Shown: positions 34,975 to 44,398 of the stretch, in pieces
Layout of the letters: every line of letters starts with the position of its first letter
How positions within the stretch are numbered: position 1 is the first letter of the stretch
Origin: an uncultured Collinsella sp.
Lineage (GTDB): Bacteria > Actinomycetota > Coriobacteriia > Coriobacteriales > Coriobacteriaceae
Direction: 5' to 3'
DNA length: 64,000 nt
Assembly: GCA_934654835.1 (NCBI GenBank)
Contig: CAKUGY010000004.1
Coordinates: 108,990-172,989, forward strand
Translations under genes and position numbers: made by a program
Notes under the pieces: model-generated
Database searches by the model: none
The model's input: the letters and a program-made list of their open reading frames with translations, nothing else
What the model was told of the DNA's origin: nothing

Positions 34975-35760
34975 ATGAATCAGGCAGAGCGCCGTGTTTG
35001 GCTTATCAAGGCATTGCTCGATGAGCGACCAGGCGGGCGCAGCATTGCTGTACCTGCCGGAGCCAACGAGCAGTGCGATTTGCTTCGAGCCCTTATGAAC
35101 GTACGCCCGCCCGAGGCGCTTGCGGCCGAGACGCTCGACATACAAGACACCTACTTGCAGCAACGCCTTCTTGAGCGCGGCGGAGCGACCGATGCCAGCA
35201 CGCTCCCCTACCGCGATCGCGTTGCCATCTGGCGCGGCGACATTACGTTGCTTAAGGCCGACGCCATCGTCAATGCCGCCAACAGTCAGATGCTCGGCTG
35301 CTTTGTGCCAGGGCATCGCTGCATCGACAATGCCATCCACACCTACGCCGGCATGCAGCTGCGTTTGGCGTGCGCCAATCTCATGGACGAGCAGGGGCAC
35401 GAGGAACCAACAGCACGCGTCAAGGTTACGCCGGCGTTCAATCTACCCAGCAGCTACGTTTTCCACACCGTCGGCCCTATCGTGCCCAGTCATAAGCCTG
35501 GCCCTCGCGAGGAATTGCTGCTACGGCGCTGCTACGCCAGCTGCCTGGAAGAAGCGACACGCCGAGGACTCGGCACGCTTGCATTCTGCTGCATCTCGAC
35601 GGGCGTGTTTGGTTATCCGCAAGATGCCGCCGCGCGCGTGGCCATCGATACCGTTCGTCATCATCTAGACCATAACGACCCCAACCTTAAGGTGATCTTC
35701 AATGTATTTCTCGCATCTGACGAGGCAATCTACCGCAGCCTTCTCCAAACAAATCGATAA
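34975..35760 (+). CDS. Zinc-dependent macrodomain ADP-ribose hydrolase
   Basis: 261 residues. A helical N-terminal region (1-80) precedes a macrodomain. ADP-ribose contacts are seen in WRGDITLLKADAIVNAANSQML, and a zinc site in GCFVPGHRCIDNAIH (Cys, His, Cys), the hallmark of the SirTM-linked macrodomain class. The diphosphate loop is CISTGVFGYP. It should remove ADP-ribose put on by the partner SirTM enzyme, which overlaps it by 59 bases. ATG at 34975 with AGGAGGAA; an upstream 26-residue extension is not supported. Confidence 0.92.
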   Translation: MNQAERRVWLIKALLDERPGGRSIAVPAGANEQCDLLRALMNVRPPEALAAETLDIQDTYLQQRLLERGGATDASTLPYRDRVAIWRGDITLLKADAIVNAANSQMLGCFVPGHRCIDNAIHTYAGMQLRLACANLMDEQGHEEPTARVKVTPAFNLPSSYVFHTVGPIVPSHKPGPREELLLRRCYASCLEEATRRGLGTLAFCCISTGVFGYPQDAAARVAIDTVRHHLDHNDPNLKVIFNVFLASDEAIYRSLLQTNR

Positions 35761-36586
35761 GCTCCGAGTCGCACTCGATGCATCTGACGCCGTGGTAATC
35801 GGTGCCGGAGCAGGGCTCTCGACCGCCGCCGGATACACCTATTCGGGCGAGCGATTCGATGAGCTCTTTGGCGACTTTGCCGCACGCTACGGCTTTGCCG
35901 ACATGTATTCCGGCGGCTTCTACCCTTATGACTCGCTCGAGGAGTACTGGGCGTTTTGGAGCCGCTACATCATGTGCAACCGATACGATCCCGTACCGAC
36001 GCCGCTCTACGATCAGCTCTTGGATCTGGTGCGCGACCGCGACTACTTTGTGCTGACCACAAACGTGGACCATTGTTTCCAGCGCGCCGGCTTTGACAAG
36101 CAGCGACTCTTCTACACGCAGGGAGACTACGGCCTGTTCCAGTGCAGCAAGCCCTGCTGCCAGGAGACATGGGACAACGAAGGACTCGTACGCCATATGG
36201 TCGCCGACCAACAGGACCTGCGTATCCCGTCTTCGCTTGTGCCCCATTGCCCTCACTGTGGTGCCCCGCTTACGATGAACTTGCGCTCCGACGATACGTT
36301 TGTCCAGGACAAGGGCTGGTACGCTGCCGCCGATCGCTACCAGGATTTCCTGCGCCGCCACAGCAACATGCGCGTTCTGTTCTTGGAGCTTGGCGTAGGC
36401 GGCAACACGCCCGTCATCATCAAGTATCCGTTTTGGCAGATGACGGCCAAAAACGAGCGCGCCACGTACGCGTGCGTTAACCTTGGCGAGGCAGTCGCTC
36501 CGACAGAAATCGCCAATCGCAGCATTCTGATCGACGCCGGTGCCGAGCGCGTAATAGAAGCACTTGCCGTCCGGGCCGTCAGATAG
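35702..36586 (+). CDS. SirTM-class sirtuin, NAD-dependent ADP-ribosyltransferase
   Basis: 294 residues. NAD-binding GAGAGLSTAAGYTYSG, the nicotinamide-site LTTNVDHCFQRAG, and a Cys zinc set (CSKPCC ... CPHCG) identify a sirtuin of the macrodomain-linked class. The usual catalytic His (HGS) is Gln in YTQGDYGLFQC, as known for SirTM, which lacks deacetylase activity and ADP-ribosylates a lipoyl carrier protein. ATG at 35702 lies inside the macrodomain gene and has AAGGTGAT 8 bases upstream, so translation is probably coupled. Confidence 0.9.
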   Translation: MYFSHLTRQSTAAFSKQIDKLRVALDASDAVVIGAGAGLSTAAGYTYSGERFDELFGDFAARYGFADMYSGGFYPYDSLEEYWAFWSRYIMCNRYDPVPTPLYDQLLDLVRDRDYFVLTTNVDHCFQRAGFDKQRLFYTQGDYGLFQCSKPCCQETWDNEGLVRHMVADQQDLRIPSSLVPHCPHCGAPLTMNLRSDDTFVQDKGWYAAADRYQDFLRRHSNMRVLFLELGVGGNTPVIIKYPFWQMTAKNERATYACVNLGEAVAPTEIANRSILIDAGAERVIEALAVRAVR

Positions 36587-36596
36587 CAATGACTAG

Positions 36597-37556
36597 CTAG
36601 TTGTGGAAGCGGGCTGTGGGCGCGAGCGGTTGCTCGTGGAAGACGCGGTCGACGGCGGCGCGATATTCGTCGACCTTCTTGGTCTTGCGCACAAGCTTGT
36701 GGACGGTAGCGGGATCAGCGAAAGCGCACTTGGCGTAGAACCACCATTCCTTCATGCGAAAGACCGCGTTGCCACCGATCTCGTCCGCATAGGCGGCAAA
36801 GAGTGTGTCGTGGAAGCGCTGCAGCTCGGCAGCGGTCGCGGCAGGGCCGCCGTTGACCATGCGGGCCAGTGCGGGATTTGCCAGCAGACCGCGCCCCAGC
36901 ATCACATGGCGCGTGCCGGGATAGGCCTCCACCAGCGCATCCATGTCCTCAAGATCAAAGATGTCGCCGTTGTATGCCACGGGAAACGGTGCCCGTTCCA
37001 GCGTCTCGCCATAAAACGCTTTGCGCGGCGAACCCGTGTAACGATCCTTTTGCACACGCGGATGCACGATCAGTTCTGCCAGCGGCATGCGACAGTACAG
37101 ATCGAGCACACGCTCGTATTCGCCGTCATCCTCAAGTCCCAGTCTGGTCTTTACCGACACCGGCAACGGAGAGCGCTCGCATACGTCACTCAAAAACACC
37201 TCGAGCTCATCCAAGTTACGCAAGAAGCCCGAGCCCTTGCCCTTGGCGACGACCGTTCCCGAGGGGCAGCCCAAGTTGAGGTTGACCTCGCGGTAGCCCA
37301 TATCGGCAAGCACCTGCGCCGCCCACACAAACTCGTCCGCGTTCTTGGACATCAGCTGAGGCACCACGTTGAACCCCTGGTTATTGGTGGGATCGACCTC
37401 TTTGAACGCCTTGCCGCCAAAGCGGTTGCCTACGCGCGGCGGCGGCAAAAACGGCGTGTAATAACAATCGAGCGCACCGAAGCACTCCGCATGCACGCGA
37501 CGGAACACATGCCCGGTAATCCCCTCCATAGGGGCCAGCGATAAATACATCAACAT
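36597..37556 (-). CDS. tRNA-dihydrouridine synthase family protein
   Basis: 319 residues, FMN-binding TIM barrel of the Dus family. It has YLSLAPMEGITGHVFRRV at the start, the catalytic Cys in LNLGCPSGTVVAKGKGSGFL, the SVKTRLGLED strand, LIVHPRVQKDRYTG and AYNGDI. It reduces particular uridines in tRNA to dihydrouridine. ATG at 37556 (alternative ATG at 37550); the ribosome-binding site is weak (GAGAG). It converges on the SirTM gene with 10 bases between them and no visible terminator. Confidence 0.9.
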   Translation of the reverse strand: MLMYLSLAPMEGITGHVFRRVHAECFGALDCYYTPFLPPPRVGNRFGGKAFKEVDPTNNQGFNVVPQLMSKNADEFVWAAQVLADMGYREVNLNLGCPSGTVVAKGKGSGFLRNLDELEVFLSDVCERSPLPVSVKTRLGLEDDGEYERVLDLYCRMPLAELIVHPRVQKDRYTGSPRKAFYGETLERAPFPVAYNGDIFDLEDMDALVEAYPGTRHVMLGRGLLANPALARMVNGGPAATAAELQRFHDTLFAAYADEIGGNAVFRMKEWWFYAKCAFADPATVHKLVRKTKKVDEYRAAVDRVFHEQPLAPTARFHN

Positions 37557-37568
37557 CCACTCTCAACT

Positions 37569-37603
37569 CAATGTGACAAAGGGACAGTCCCTTTGTCACA
37601 TTG
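37569..37603. repeat. GTGACAAAGGG palindrome, copy 2
   Basis: Perfect 16-bp arms CAATGTGACAAAGGGA / TCCCTTTGTCACATTG with a CAG loop. It lies 13 bases upstream of the dus start, so it cannot be a terminator of dus itself. Confidence 0.9.
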
Positions 37604-37640
37604 CAAATCATCATACGAGTGCTTATTTTGGCACACATAC

Positions 37641-37685
37641 GTATCGGGCGGCATCATCGCGTGGGCACAGGAGCACCCGCTCTAA
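37641..37685 (+). pseudogene. Remnant of a glutaredoxin 3' end
   Basis: The frame from 37641 reads VSGGIIAWAQEHPL then stop, close to the C-terminus of the intact glutaredoxin at 31927 (SSDIIAWAQENLL, stop). Nucleotide match over the last 12 codons is high. No upstream glutaredoxin sequence or start is recognisable. It sits in the 250-base gap before the membrane-protein gene. Confidence 0.5.
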
Positions 37686-37806
37686 ACCAGGGCAGTCGTG
37701 GCACTTTTACCTCATAACCTGCGCTCACCGGTGGCGGGATTCTCTATACTGAGTCACATATGACGGCATCGCGCCACAACGACCGCCACAACACCAAGGA
37801 CCAGCC

Positions 37807-38940
37807 ATGGCAGCACTCTCCGAACAAGAACGTAAGCGCATCCAGCGATACTGCATCTGCCCCAAGGTTGCCGGAGCGGCGCTTGCCATGGCATTCGTAC
37901 TGCCCTTATCGATCATTCCCTTCGAAATGATCGACGACATTGTCTTCCATCACGAAGGCTTCCAAGAGACGGGCATGATGACCGCCTTGGTGCTCACCGC
38001 CATCGAGCTCGTCATATTCTGTTATTGCGTTCTCGCCCCGCGCTTTGGCATGCGTGGCAAGCAGTGGAAGGAAATGCAGTACCGGCTCGCCGTCGAGCAG
38101 AGCGAGAAAGACCGCTCGGCACAGATCGCAGGCGTTGTTGGCACGCAGGCCGCCGCACGCCTGCTCAAGAACAGCGACAACGAGGCTGCACGCAACCTGG
38201 GCGGCGCGGCAGAAGTCGCCGCTGCCGCAAGCGCCGTCGCCACCGCGGCAGACGTGCTTGCCGAGAGCTTTGCCAACGCGAAGGCCATGGCAGAGGCCTG
38301 TGGCGTGCCTATCCCCCGTGCAAAAAAGTGGATCGTCGCGCTTGTGGCGCTACCCCTCGCAATCGTGTGCGGTGCCTATATCCCACAGCTGGCGCAGGGA
38401 AACATCGAGATGCAAGAAAACGCCGCGGCCGCGGCCGAGCAGATCGCCATCGCTCGCAAGGCGCTCGAGCCCTCATGTGAGTACGTGTCCGCTGATGACC
38501 CCTGCGAGCGATATCAAGATTACGGCTACCACGTCCGCGGCTATCTGCACGACGGCGACTCCGATGCCCAGAAGACCTATACGTACCTGGATTTTGACAA
38601 CAAGGGGACGCTCACGGAAGTGAGTTACGCGGCAGAGGTCGACCCCGATGCGAGCCTCGAGGACAACCTCGCCCGTATCGAGCTCGACCTTGGCGAGCTT
38701 TCCTCTGTCGTCCAAACCATAGACGTCAAGACCGCAAGCCCCGAGCTCCTAGCACCGCAGAAGCTCCCCGAAGAGTTCAGGCAGGCTTTTTTGAACGGCT
38801 CGCTCTACGAGAGAATCTCTATCAGGACGAGTGACGACCCTATCAAAGCGTATTACTCGTTTGACACGGATCCCGAGGACGAGTTTGACGAGTACACCCA
38901 TCCAACCATCCGCATCACGCTGATGGGCAAAACGAACTAG
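37807..38940 (+). CDS. Membrane protein with extracytoplasmic domain, unknown function
   Basis: 377 residues. Two helices near the N-terminus (VAGAALAMAFVLPLSIIPF; MMTALVLTAIELVIFCYCVL), a long Ala-rich cytoplasmic segment (about 95-165, AARNLGGAAEVAAAASAVATAADVL), a third helix (WIVALVALPLAIVCGAYIP) and then an acidic domain of about 180 residues with two close Cys (CEYVSADDPCERYQDY). It is not recognised as a known family. ATG at 37807 with AAGGA upstream. It converges on the ABC exporter gene with a palindrome between them. Confidence 0.75.
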   Translation: MAALSEQERKRIQRYCICPKVAGAALAMAFVLPLSIIPFEMIDDIVFHHEGFQETGMMTALVLTAIELVIFCYCVLAPRFGMRGKQWKEMQYRLAVEQSEKDRSAQIAGVVGTQAAARLLKNSDNEAARNLGGAAEVAAAASAVATAADVLAESFANAKAMAEACGVPIPRAKKWIVALVALPLAIVCGAYIPQLAQGNIEMQENAAAAAEQIAIARKALEPSCEYVSADDPCERYQDYGYHVRGYLHDGDSDAQKTYTYLDFDNKGTLTEVSYAAEVDPDASLEDNLARIELDLGELSSVVQTIDVKTASPELLAPQKLPEEFRQAFLNGSLYERISIRTSDDPIKAYYSFDTDPEDEFDEYTHPTIRITLMGKTN

Positions 38941-38953
38941 GTGTAGGGAGATG

Positions 38954-38985
38954 AATGTGACAAAGGGCTGTCCCTTTGTCACATT
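38954..38985. repeat. GTGACAAAGGG palindrome, copy 3
   Basis: Arms AATGTGACAAAGGG / CCCTTTGTCACATT with a CTGT loop. Its right arm overlaps the stop codon of the ABC exporter (38984-38986), as copy 1 does for the TetM-like gene. Confidence 0.9.
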
Positions 38986-41900
38986 ATTCGGAGCGCAGGG
39001 CTTCTACGGGGTCTTTCTTGGATGCGCTACGGGCCGGCAGCAGGCCGGCGACAACCGTCAACAGCACCGAAATCGCGATGAGCACCAGCGCATCCTGCAC
39101 GGGCAGGCTCATCAGGTTGGGGACCTGCTTGGCCGCAAGCGCCCAGGCATTGACCGGGAAGCTCACGAGCACCACGACAGCAACGGCAAAGACGCCGGCA
39201 ATGAGGCCCTCGATGAAGGTCTCGGCATTGAACACGTTGGCCACGTTGCGCTTTGACGCGCCGATCGCGCGCAGGATGCCAATCTCCTTTTTGCGCTCCA
39301 GTACGCTGATGTAGGTGATGATGCCGATCATGATGGAGCTCACGACCAGGCTGATGCTCACAAATGCGATGAGCACCAAGCTGATGGTGTTCACGATATC
39401 GGTCACCGAGCCCATGATGATGCCCATGTAGTCGGTGTACGAGATGGCCTGCTCATCGTTGCCGGCAGCTTTGACCTGCTTGTTGTACGCGTCGATGTGA
39501 TCAAGCACGCGCTCCTTGGCCTCAAAGTCGCGCGGGAAAATCTTGACCGAGATGGGGTCTGCCTCGTCCGCATAGCCCAACGTGGTCAGGTTGTTGTCAT
39601 AGGTGAGCTTCGACGCCTTGGCATAGCTCATCATGAGCGAGCTCAGGTCCTCGGCGTCCATGTTGAAATGGATGGCACGAGCAAAGGCACTCGCATCCAC
39701 GTGCATGGCGCTCGCCAGGTTGGCAAAACTCGAAGACACCTGCGTCGCCATCTGGTCCATGAGCCCTGCCGCACCTGCCTTGAGCTGGGACGATACCGTC
39801 GACGCTATCTGCTCGCTGATTGCCTTCATCACCTGATCCATAGCCTGCTGCATATACGGAGCCAGCTGCTTTTGCACATAGTCGGTCATCGCCTGTTGCA
39901 GGCGCTCGGCCAGGGCATCGCCGCCGAGCGCTTTGAGCTGAGCCAGGATTTGCTGGGCTGCCGTATCGCTCTCAAGATACGCCGAGAACGCGGAAGCAAG
40001 CTTTGACGCGTCCTCAAGATCTTCGGGCGACAGCGCCTTAAACTGATCAGACCGCAAAAAGCCCTCAAACAGCTGGTTGGCTAGTGTTCCCACCTGCTGC
40101 ATTTGCTCGGGTGTGAGTTCCAGACCATCAAAGATGCCCGAGAAATCTGGGGTTGGCGCTTTGGCCATGATGTCGCTGAAGTCGATGTCCTTACCAACGC
40201 CCGAAAGGTCAATGTCCAGCCCGGATAAGTCGATACCCGACAAGTCCATACCGCCAGCCGCACCCGAGAGTGCAGACGTATCGAACGAGAACGCGCTCTT
40301 GAGCGCCGCCTCGTCCACACTGAACATGCTGCCCAGATCCACGCCCTGTTTTGCCTCGCCCTGCAGTTCATCGAAAGACTTGCCCGTAAAGACATCCGTC
40401 TCGGGGTGGGCAAGCTGCTCTTGCACAATTTGCGAATCGGCGGCGCGCTCCATAAGCCGGCGGGTCAGTGCATGCGTGTAGGCAATGCCCGGGGACAACG
40501 CACTCGCATTGGCCGTCTCGTTAGGTCGCACCACGCCCACAATGTGCACGTCGATACCGTCGGCAACTTTGGCGGCCATAAAGTCGGTGTCGCCAGACAT
40601 GTCGGTCCACATGCCGGTCTCTTCGTTTTTGCGATAGGCATCGGCCGGCGACAGCACCTTAAACGTCGTGGACAGCGCATCGTCGTAGGTAAAGTCGGCG
40701 CCGGCCTCGGGCGTTTCGACCCCACCGTCGGCCGCCATGGCGCTGTTCACCAGGTCGTTGAGCTCATCGATATCCAGCGCACCGATGCTATAGAGCGTGT
40801 AATCGCCCACCGTGCCACGGCTCGAAAGCACCATTACGGCTTCGTTAGCAGACGTAGGCCAATGCCCCGCCACGACATCGTACTGGCTGTCGAGCAGGCT
40901 CTGGTCGTCAATCATCTCATTAAAGACCGAGGTTCCCATGGATTCCATGCTCACCGTTGCCGCCGAGCTCGCGCCTCCGCTCATGGCCTCGGTCATGGCG
41001 TTGGGCACCAGCCGGACAGGCTTCTCATCGCCCTTGCCGGCACGATAGACAACCGGCGTCACGCCATAGCCGTACTGGATGGCATTGACCTCTTTATCGA
41101 TGCCGTCGCCACCGGCATCGAGCCATGCCTTAAAGCTCGTCATATCGTTGGACTTAACACTTGCAAACATATCCTTTACGGCCGTGACCACAGGGATCTT
41201 ATCGGTTCCCTGAGCCTTGCCGTCGGTGCCGTCGTCGGACGAACCCTCGTTTTTGGACGTATCGTCATCCGCAGCCCCCTGCCCGCCCATCATGGACGAC
41301 AGGTCGTAATCCTGCTTGGAAATGGTGAGCGGGTAGCTCGAGAGCGTGTCCTCCTCGACCTTTTTGATGTAGCCGTTTACACCGTTGGACAGCGCCAGAA
41401 TCGCCGCGATACCGATAATGCCGATCGAGCCCGCAAAGGCAGTCATGGCCGTGCGGCCCTTCTTGGTCATGAGGTTTCGGGCAGAAAGCCCCAGCGCCGT
41501 CACAAAGCTCATCGAGGTTTTGCGCGTAGGCTTAGCCTCGCGGCACGCAGCATTAGCAGCATCGAAGGGGTCGGAATCGTCGGTGATCTTACCGTCCGCC
41601 AGGTTGACGATGCGTGTGGCGTACTGGTACGCCAACTCAGGATTGTGCGTGACCATAATAACCAGACGGTCGCGCGCAACGTCCTTGAGCAAATCCATGA
41701 CCTGTACGGATGTCGTTGAATCCAAAGCACCGGTCGGCTCGTCAGCCAGCACAATCTCGGGATCGTTGATCAGGGCACGGGCGATGGACACGCGCTGCAT
41801 CTGCCCGCCCGAAAGCTGGCTCGGACGCTTGTTAATGTGCTCGCCCAGGCCGACTTTCTCCAACGCCTCGCGCGCACGCTGGCGGCGCTCGGCATGGCCC

Positions 41901-42238
41901 ACGCCCGTGAGCGTCAGCGCCAGCTCCACGTTTTCCAAAATGGTCTGATGCGGAATGAGGTTATAGCTCTGGAACACAAAGCCGATGCGGTTGTTGCGGT
42001 AGGCATCCCAATCGCGATCGTGAAAGTCCTTGGTCGAAATGCCGTCGATGAGCAGATCGCCCGAGTCAAAGTGGTCGAGTCCGCCAATAACGTTGAGCAT
42101 CGTAGTTTTACCGGAGCCCGAGGGACCCAGAATGGCCACGAACTCGTTATCGCGAAAAGACAGGCTTACGCTGTCGAGCGCCACCTGCGTAAACGACTGG
42201 GTAACGTACCTTTTGCAAATACCTTTGAGCTCCAGCAT
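38984..42238 (-). CDS. MacB-type ABC transporter, ATPase fused to FtsX permease
   Basis: 1084 residues. The N-terminal ATPase (1-220) has Walker A GPSGSGKTT, signature LSGGQMQR and Walker B IVLADEPTGALD. A helix at about 265-290 is followed by a very large extracytoplasmic region (about 295-930) with an Asp/Ser/Leu-rich stretch (DLSGIDLSGLDIDLSG) and long Gln-rich helices. The last 150 residues hold three FtsX-type helices (DIVNTISLVLIAFVSISLVVS; RAIGASKRNV). Such proteins act as mechanotransmission exporters for peptides or lipoproteins. ATG at 42238; AGAGG lies 9 bases upstream. Confidence 0.88.
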   Translation of the reverse strand: MLELKGICKRYVTQSFTQVALDSVSLSFRDNEFVAILGPSGSGKTTMLNVIGGLDHFDSGDLLIDGISTKDFHDRDWDAYRNNRIGFVFQSYNLIPHQTILENVELALTLTGVGHAERRQRAREALEKVGLGEHINKRPSQLSGGQMQRVSIARALINDPEIVLADEPTGALDSTTSVQVMDLLKDVARDRLVIMVTHNPELAYQYATRIVNLADGKITDDSDPFDAANAACREAKPTRKTSMSFVTALGLSARNLMTKKGRTAMTAFAGSIGIIGIAAILALSNGVNGYIKKVEEDTLSSYPLTISKQDYDLSSMMGGQGAADDDTSKNEGSSDDGTDGKAQGTDKIPVVTAVKDMFASVKSNDMTSFKAWLDAGGDGIDKEVNAIQYGYGVTPVVYRAGKGDEKPVRLVPNAMTEAMSGGASSAATVSMESMGTSVFNEMIDDQSLLDSQYDVVAGHWPTSANEAVMVLSSRGTVGDYTLYSIGALDIDELNDLVNSAMAADGGVETPEAGADFTYDDALSTTFKVLSPADAYRKNEETGMWTDMSGDTDFMAAKVADGIDVHIVGVVRPNETANASALSPGIAYTHALTRRLMERAADSQIVQEQLAHPETDVFTGKSFDELQGEAKQGVDLGSMFSVDEAALKSAFSFDTSALSGAAGGMDLSGIDLSGLDIDLSGVGKDIDFSDIMAKAPTPDFSGIFDGLELTPEQMQQVGTLANQLFEGFLRSDQFKALSPEDLEDASKLASAFSAYLESDTAAQQILAQLKALGGDALAERLQQAMTDYVQKQLAPYMQQAMDQVMKAISEQIASTVSSQLKAGAAGLMDQMATQVSSSFANLASAMHVDASAFARAIHFNMDAEDLSSLMMSYAKASKLTYDNNLTTLGYADEADPISVKIFPRDFEAKERVLDHIDAYNKQVKAAGNDEQAISYTDYMGIIMGSVTDIVNTISLVLIAFVSISLVVSSIMIGIITYISVLERKKEIGILRAIGASKRNVANVFNAETFIEGLIAGVFAVAVVVLVSFPVNAWALAAKQVPNLMSLPVQDALVLIAISVLLTVVAGLLPARSASKKDPVEALRSE

Positions 42239-42391
42239 GGACGGCAACCTCTCCCGCGCGGGCACGCTCGCCCGCTCTCCCCCGCCGTTCGTATTCGACG
42301 CGTTTGTCCTACTCTATCCCCGTTTTCTGCCGGTACCAGTGAGAAATGTAGGGAACCGCATTGAAAAACGAACGGGACGGCGCCTAAAAGA

Positions 42392-42413
42392 AGAGGTCCC
42401 GAGCGGGACCTCT
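42392..42413 (-). terminator. Terminator of the redox operon
   Basis: An AGAGGTCCCG.GC.GGGACCTCT hairpin followed on the minus strand by TCTTTTAGG, 80 bases beyond the TlpA gene. The rest of the 254-base gap (42239-42492) should hold the ABC exporter promoter; nothing else seen. Confidence 0.65.
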
Positions 42414-42492
42414 ATATGGTGGAGATTATCTTGAAAGGTAGCGGACTACTTCGCACAGCGACACACGATCCTCGCTATGCTTTACGCGTTTT

Positions 42493-43464
42493 TTACTGCT
42501 CGCTCTTCGCCAGCGCCTGGTCGATAAGCTTGTCGAGTGCTGCGCGCTGCTCAGCGGAGCTGATGGCGCCCACGATGGGCTCCCCTACGATGTTGCCGTT
42601 CTGATCGATAACGTAGGTCGTCGGGAACGAGAACAGATTTGACGTAAACTTGCCGGCCTCGCTATCCGACTTGAACCAGATGTTCTTATACGTCACGCCC
42701 TTCTTGCTCAGCACGTCCTTGGCATCTGCAATCTCGCCCTTGTTGCCATCGAGCGTAAAGGAATTGACGCCCACGACCTGGCCGCCCTTCTCGGCAAGCT
42801 CCTTATTCAGGTTCTCAAGATCGCCCAGCTCGCCCACGCACGGCTTGCAAGTGGTAAACCAAAAGTTCATGACGGTGACCTTGTTCTTAGAGAACAGCTC
42901 GTCGCTGTTCACGTCGTTGCCGTCCAGGTCCTTGCCCATAAAGCTGGGGAACTTCGTCGCCTCGCTCGAAGCATCGGCACCAGCCGTCATGCCAGCGGCC
43001 GAAGCGTCGACGCTCTCGCCTGCACTCGGCGTGCTTCCACAGCCGGGAAACTTCTTTTCCAGGCTCTCGAGCTTGTCCTCGATCTCCTTGATCTGCTGCG
43101 CGCCGGCCTTGAGCGTCTTCAGCTCATCTGCCGTAAACTCGTCCTTGGCGCCGTCGATGGTCTTGAGCAGGAAATCGCCGTAATTGCTGCCGTCCTCAAT
43201 CATTGTCGACTCTTTATTTGCCGCATTGAATACCTTTTCCCACAGCGCATTATCGCTCGAAAGGATATCGTTCTCTTTTTGCATGAGCTTCGCATACAGC
43301 TCGGCAGCCTCGTCGGCGTTGGCCGGCTCTTGCGCAATGAGCTCCGCGATCTTTGGATCGGAGCCCGTAGATTCGCTCGCGTTGCCGCCGGGCGCCGAAC
43401 ACACCACAAGACACAGAGCCAGCACCGGCACCATAAACAGGGCCGCAATCTTAGAAAGCTTCAT
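42493..43464 (-). CDS. TlpA-like thiol-disulfide redoxin lipoprotein
   Basis: 323 residues. A lipoprotein signal ends in CLVVC (residues about 18-22). A helical, Lys/Glu-rich region (30-140) comes next, then a thioredoxin/TlpA domain with MNFWFTTCKPCVGEL (CxxC), the FPTTYVIDQNGNIVG cis-Pro segment and a C-terminal helix. It should reduce or exchange disulfides outside the membrane. Its gene overlaps the polyferredoxin gene by 14 bases. ATG at 43464 preferred over ATG at 43470 because GGAGG lies 7 bases before it. Confidence 0.9.
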   Translation of the reverse strand: MKLSKIAALFMVPVLALCLVVCSAPGGNASESTGSDPKIAELIAQEPANADEAAELYAKLMQKENDILSSDNALWEKVFNAANKESTMIEDGSNYGDFLLKTIDGAKDEFTADELKTLKAGAQQIKEIEDKLESLEKKFPGCGSTPSAGESVDASAAGMTAGADASSEATKFPSFMGKDLDGNDVNSDELFSKNKVTVMNFWFTTCKPCVGELGDLENLNKELAEKGGQVVGVNSFTLDGNKGEIADAKDVLSKKGVTYKNIWFKSDSEAGKFTSNLFSFPTTYVIDQNGNIVGEPIVGAISSAEQRAALDKLIDQALAKSEQ

Positions 43465-44398
43465 GGTCATTCCTCCGTTTTGTCGAAGCTTGTTTTACTT
43501 TTTTATCGGCGGTCAGAGGGAGCTTTTCTGCCGACACATCCAGGCCATAGCGATAGCTGATGGCATCGACGGGACAGGCCCCGATGCACTTTCCGCACCG
43601 GATACATTCGGCATGATTGGGTGCGCGGACCACATCAACGTCCATCTGACAAACCTTTGAGCACTTGCCGCACGAGACGCATTTACATGCATCGACCCGA
43701 ATCCCCAGTAGGGACACCTTATTCATGAGCGCATAGAACGCGCCGAGCGGACAAATCCATTTGCAGAAGGGGCGAAAAAACAAAACGCTCAGCACCACCA
43801 CGGCAATGAGAACGACAAGTTTCCAGGTAAAGAGCTGCCCCAGCGCAGATCGGATTCCAGCATTGGCAGCCGCCAGCGGAATGGCGCCCTCGAGCACACC
43901 CTGTGGACAGATGTACTTGCAAAAGAACGGATCGCCCATCCCCACATCGTTGACCACCAGCACAGGCAGCAATACCACAGCTAACAGCAGCACAACGTAT
44001 TTGATATACGTAAGCGCCTTGAGTCTTTTTGTCGAAAGTTTTTTGCCGGGAATCTTGTGAAGCAGCTCCTGCAGCCAGCCAAACGGGCACAAAAACCCGC
44101 ATACAAAGCGTCCCAGCAACACGCCGAGCAAAATGAGCGTACCGGTGACGTAGTAGGAGAAGTTGAACTTAGATGAACCCACTACCGATTGGAACGACCC
44201 GATGGGGCACGCACCCGATGCCGCGGGGCACGAATAGCAGTTGAGCCCAGGTACGCAGACTGTTTTTCCCGCACCCTGATAGATGCTGCCTTTGGCAAAG
44301 TTTGGCAGGTGAATGTTGGTGACGAGCGTCGCCGCCGCCTGAATGAATCCACGAAATCGGGCCAAAACATGCGACGCAGTGTTTTCTCTTTTATCCAA
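43451..44398 (-). CDS. Membrane-bound 4Fe-4S polyferredoxin (NapH/YccM-like)
   Basis: 315 residues. Cys-rich GLNCYSCPAASGACPIG at the start, several membrane helices, two internal CxxxCP motifs (GFLCPFGWLQ, KYICPQG, KWICPLGAF) and a C-terminal pair of 4Fe-4S motifs (CVSCGKCSKVCQ and CIRCGKCIGACP). It should carry electrons across or along the membrane to the adjacent TlpA redoxin. TTG at 44398 is chosen because GGAG is 9 bases upstream and it overlaps the stop of the CXXC peptide gene; the ORF upstream lacks family features. Confidence 0.85.
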   Translation of the reverse strand: MDKRENTASHVLARFRGFIQAAATLVTNIHLPNFAKGSIYQGAGKTVCVPGLNCYSCPAASGACPIGSFQSVVGSSKFNFSYYVTGTLILLGVLLGRFVCGFLCPFGWLQELLHKIPGKKLSTKRLKALTYIKYVVLLLAVVLLPVLVVNDVGMGDPFFCKYICPQGVLEGAIPLAAANAGIRSALGQLFTWKLVVLIAVVVLSVLFFRPFCKWICPLGAFYALMNKVSLLGIRVDACKCVSCGKCSKVCQMDVDVVRAPNHAECIRCGKCIGACPVDAISYRYGLDVSAEKLPLTADKKVKQASTKRRNDHEAF

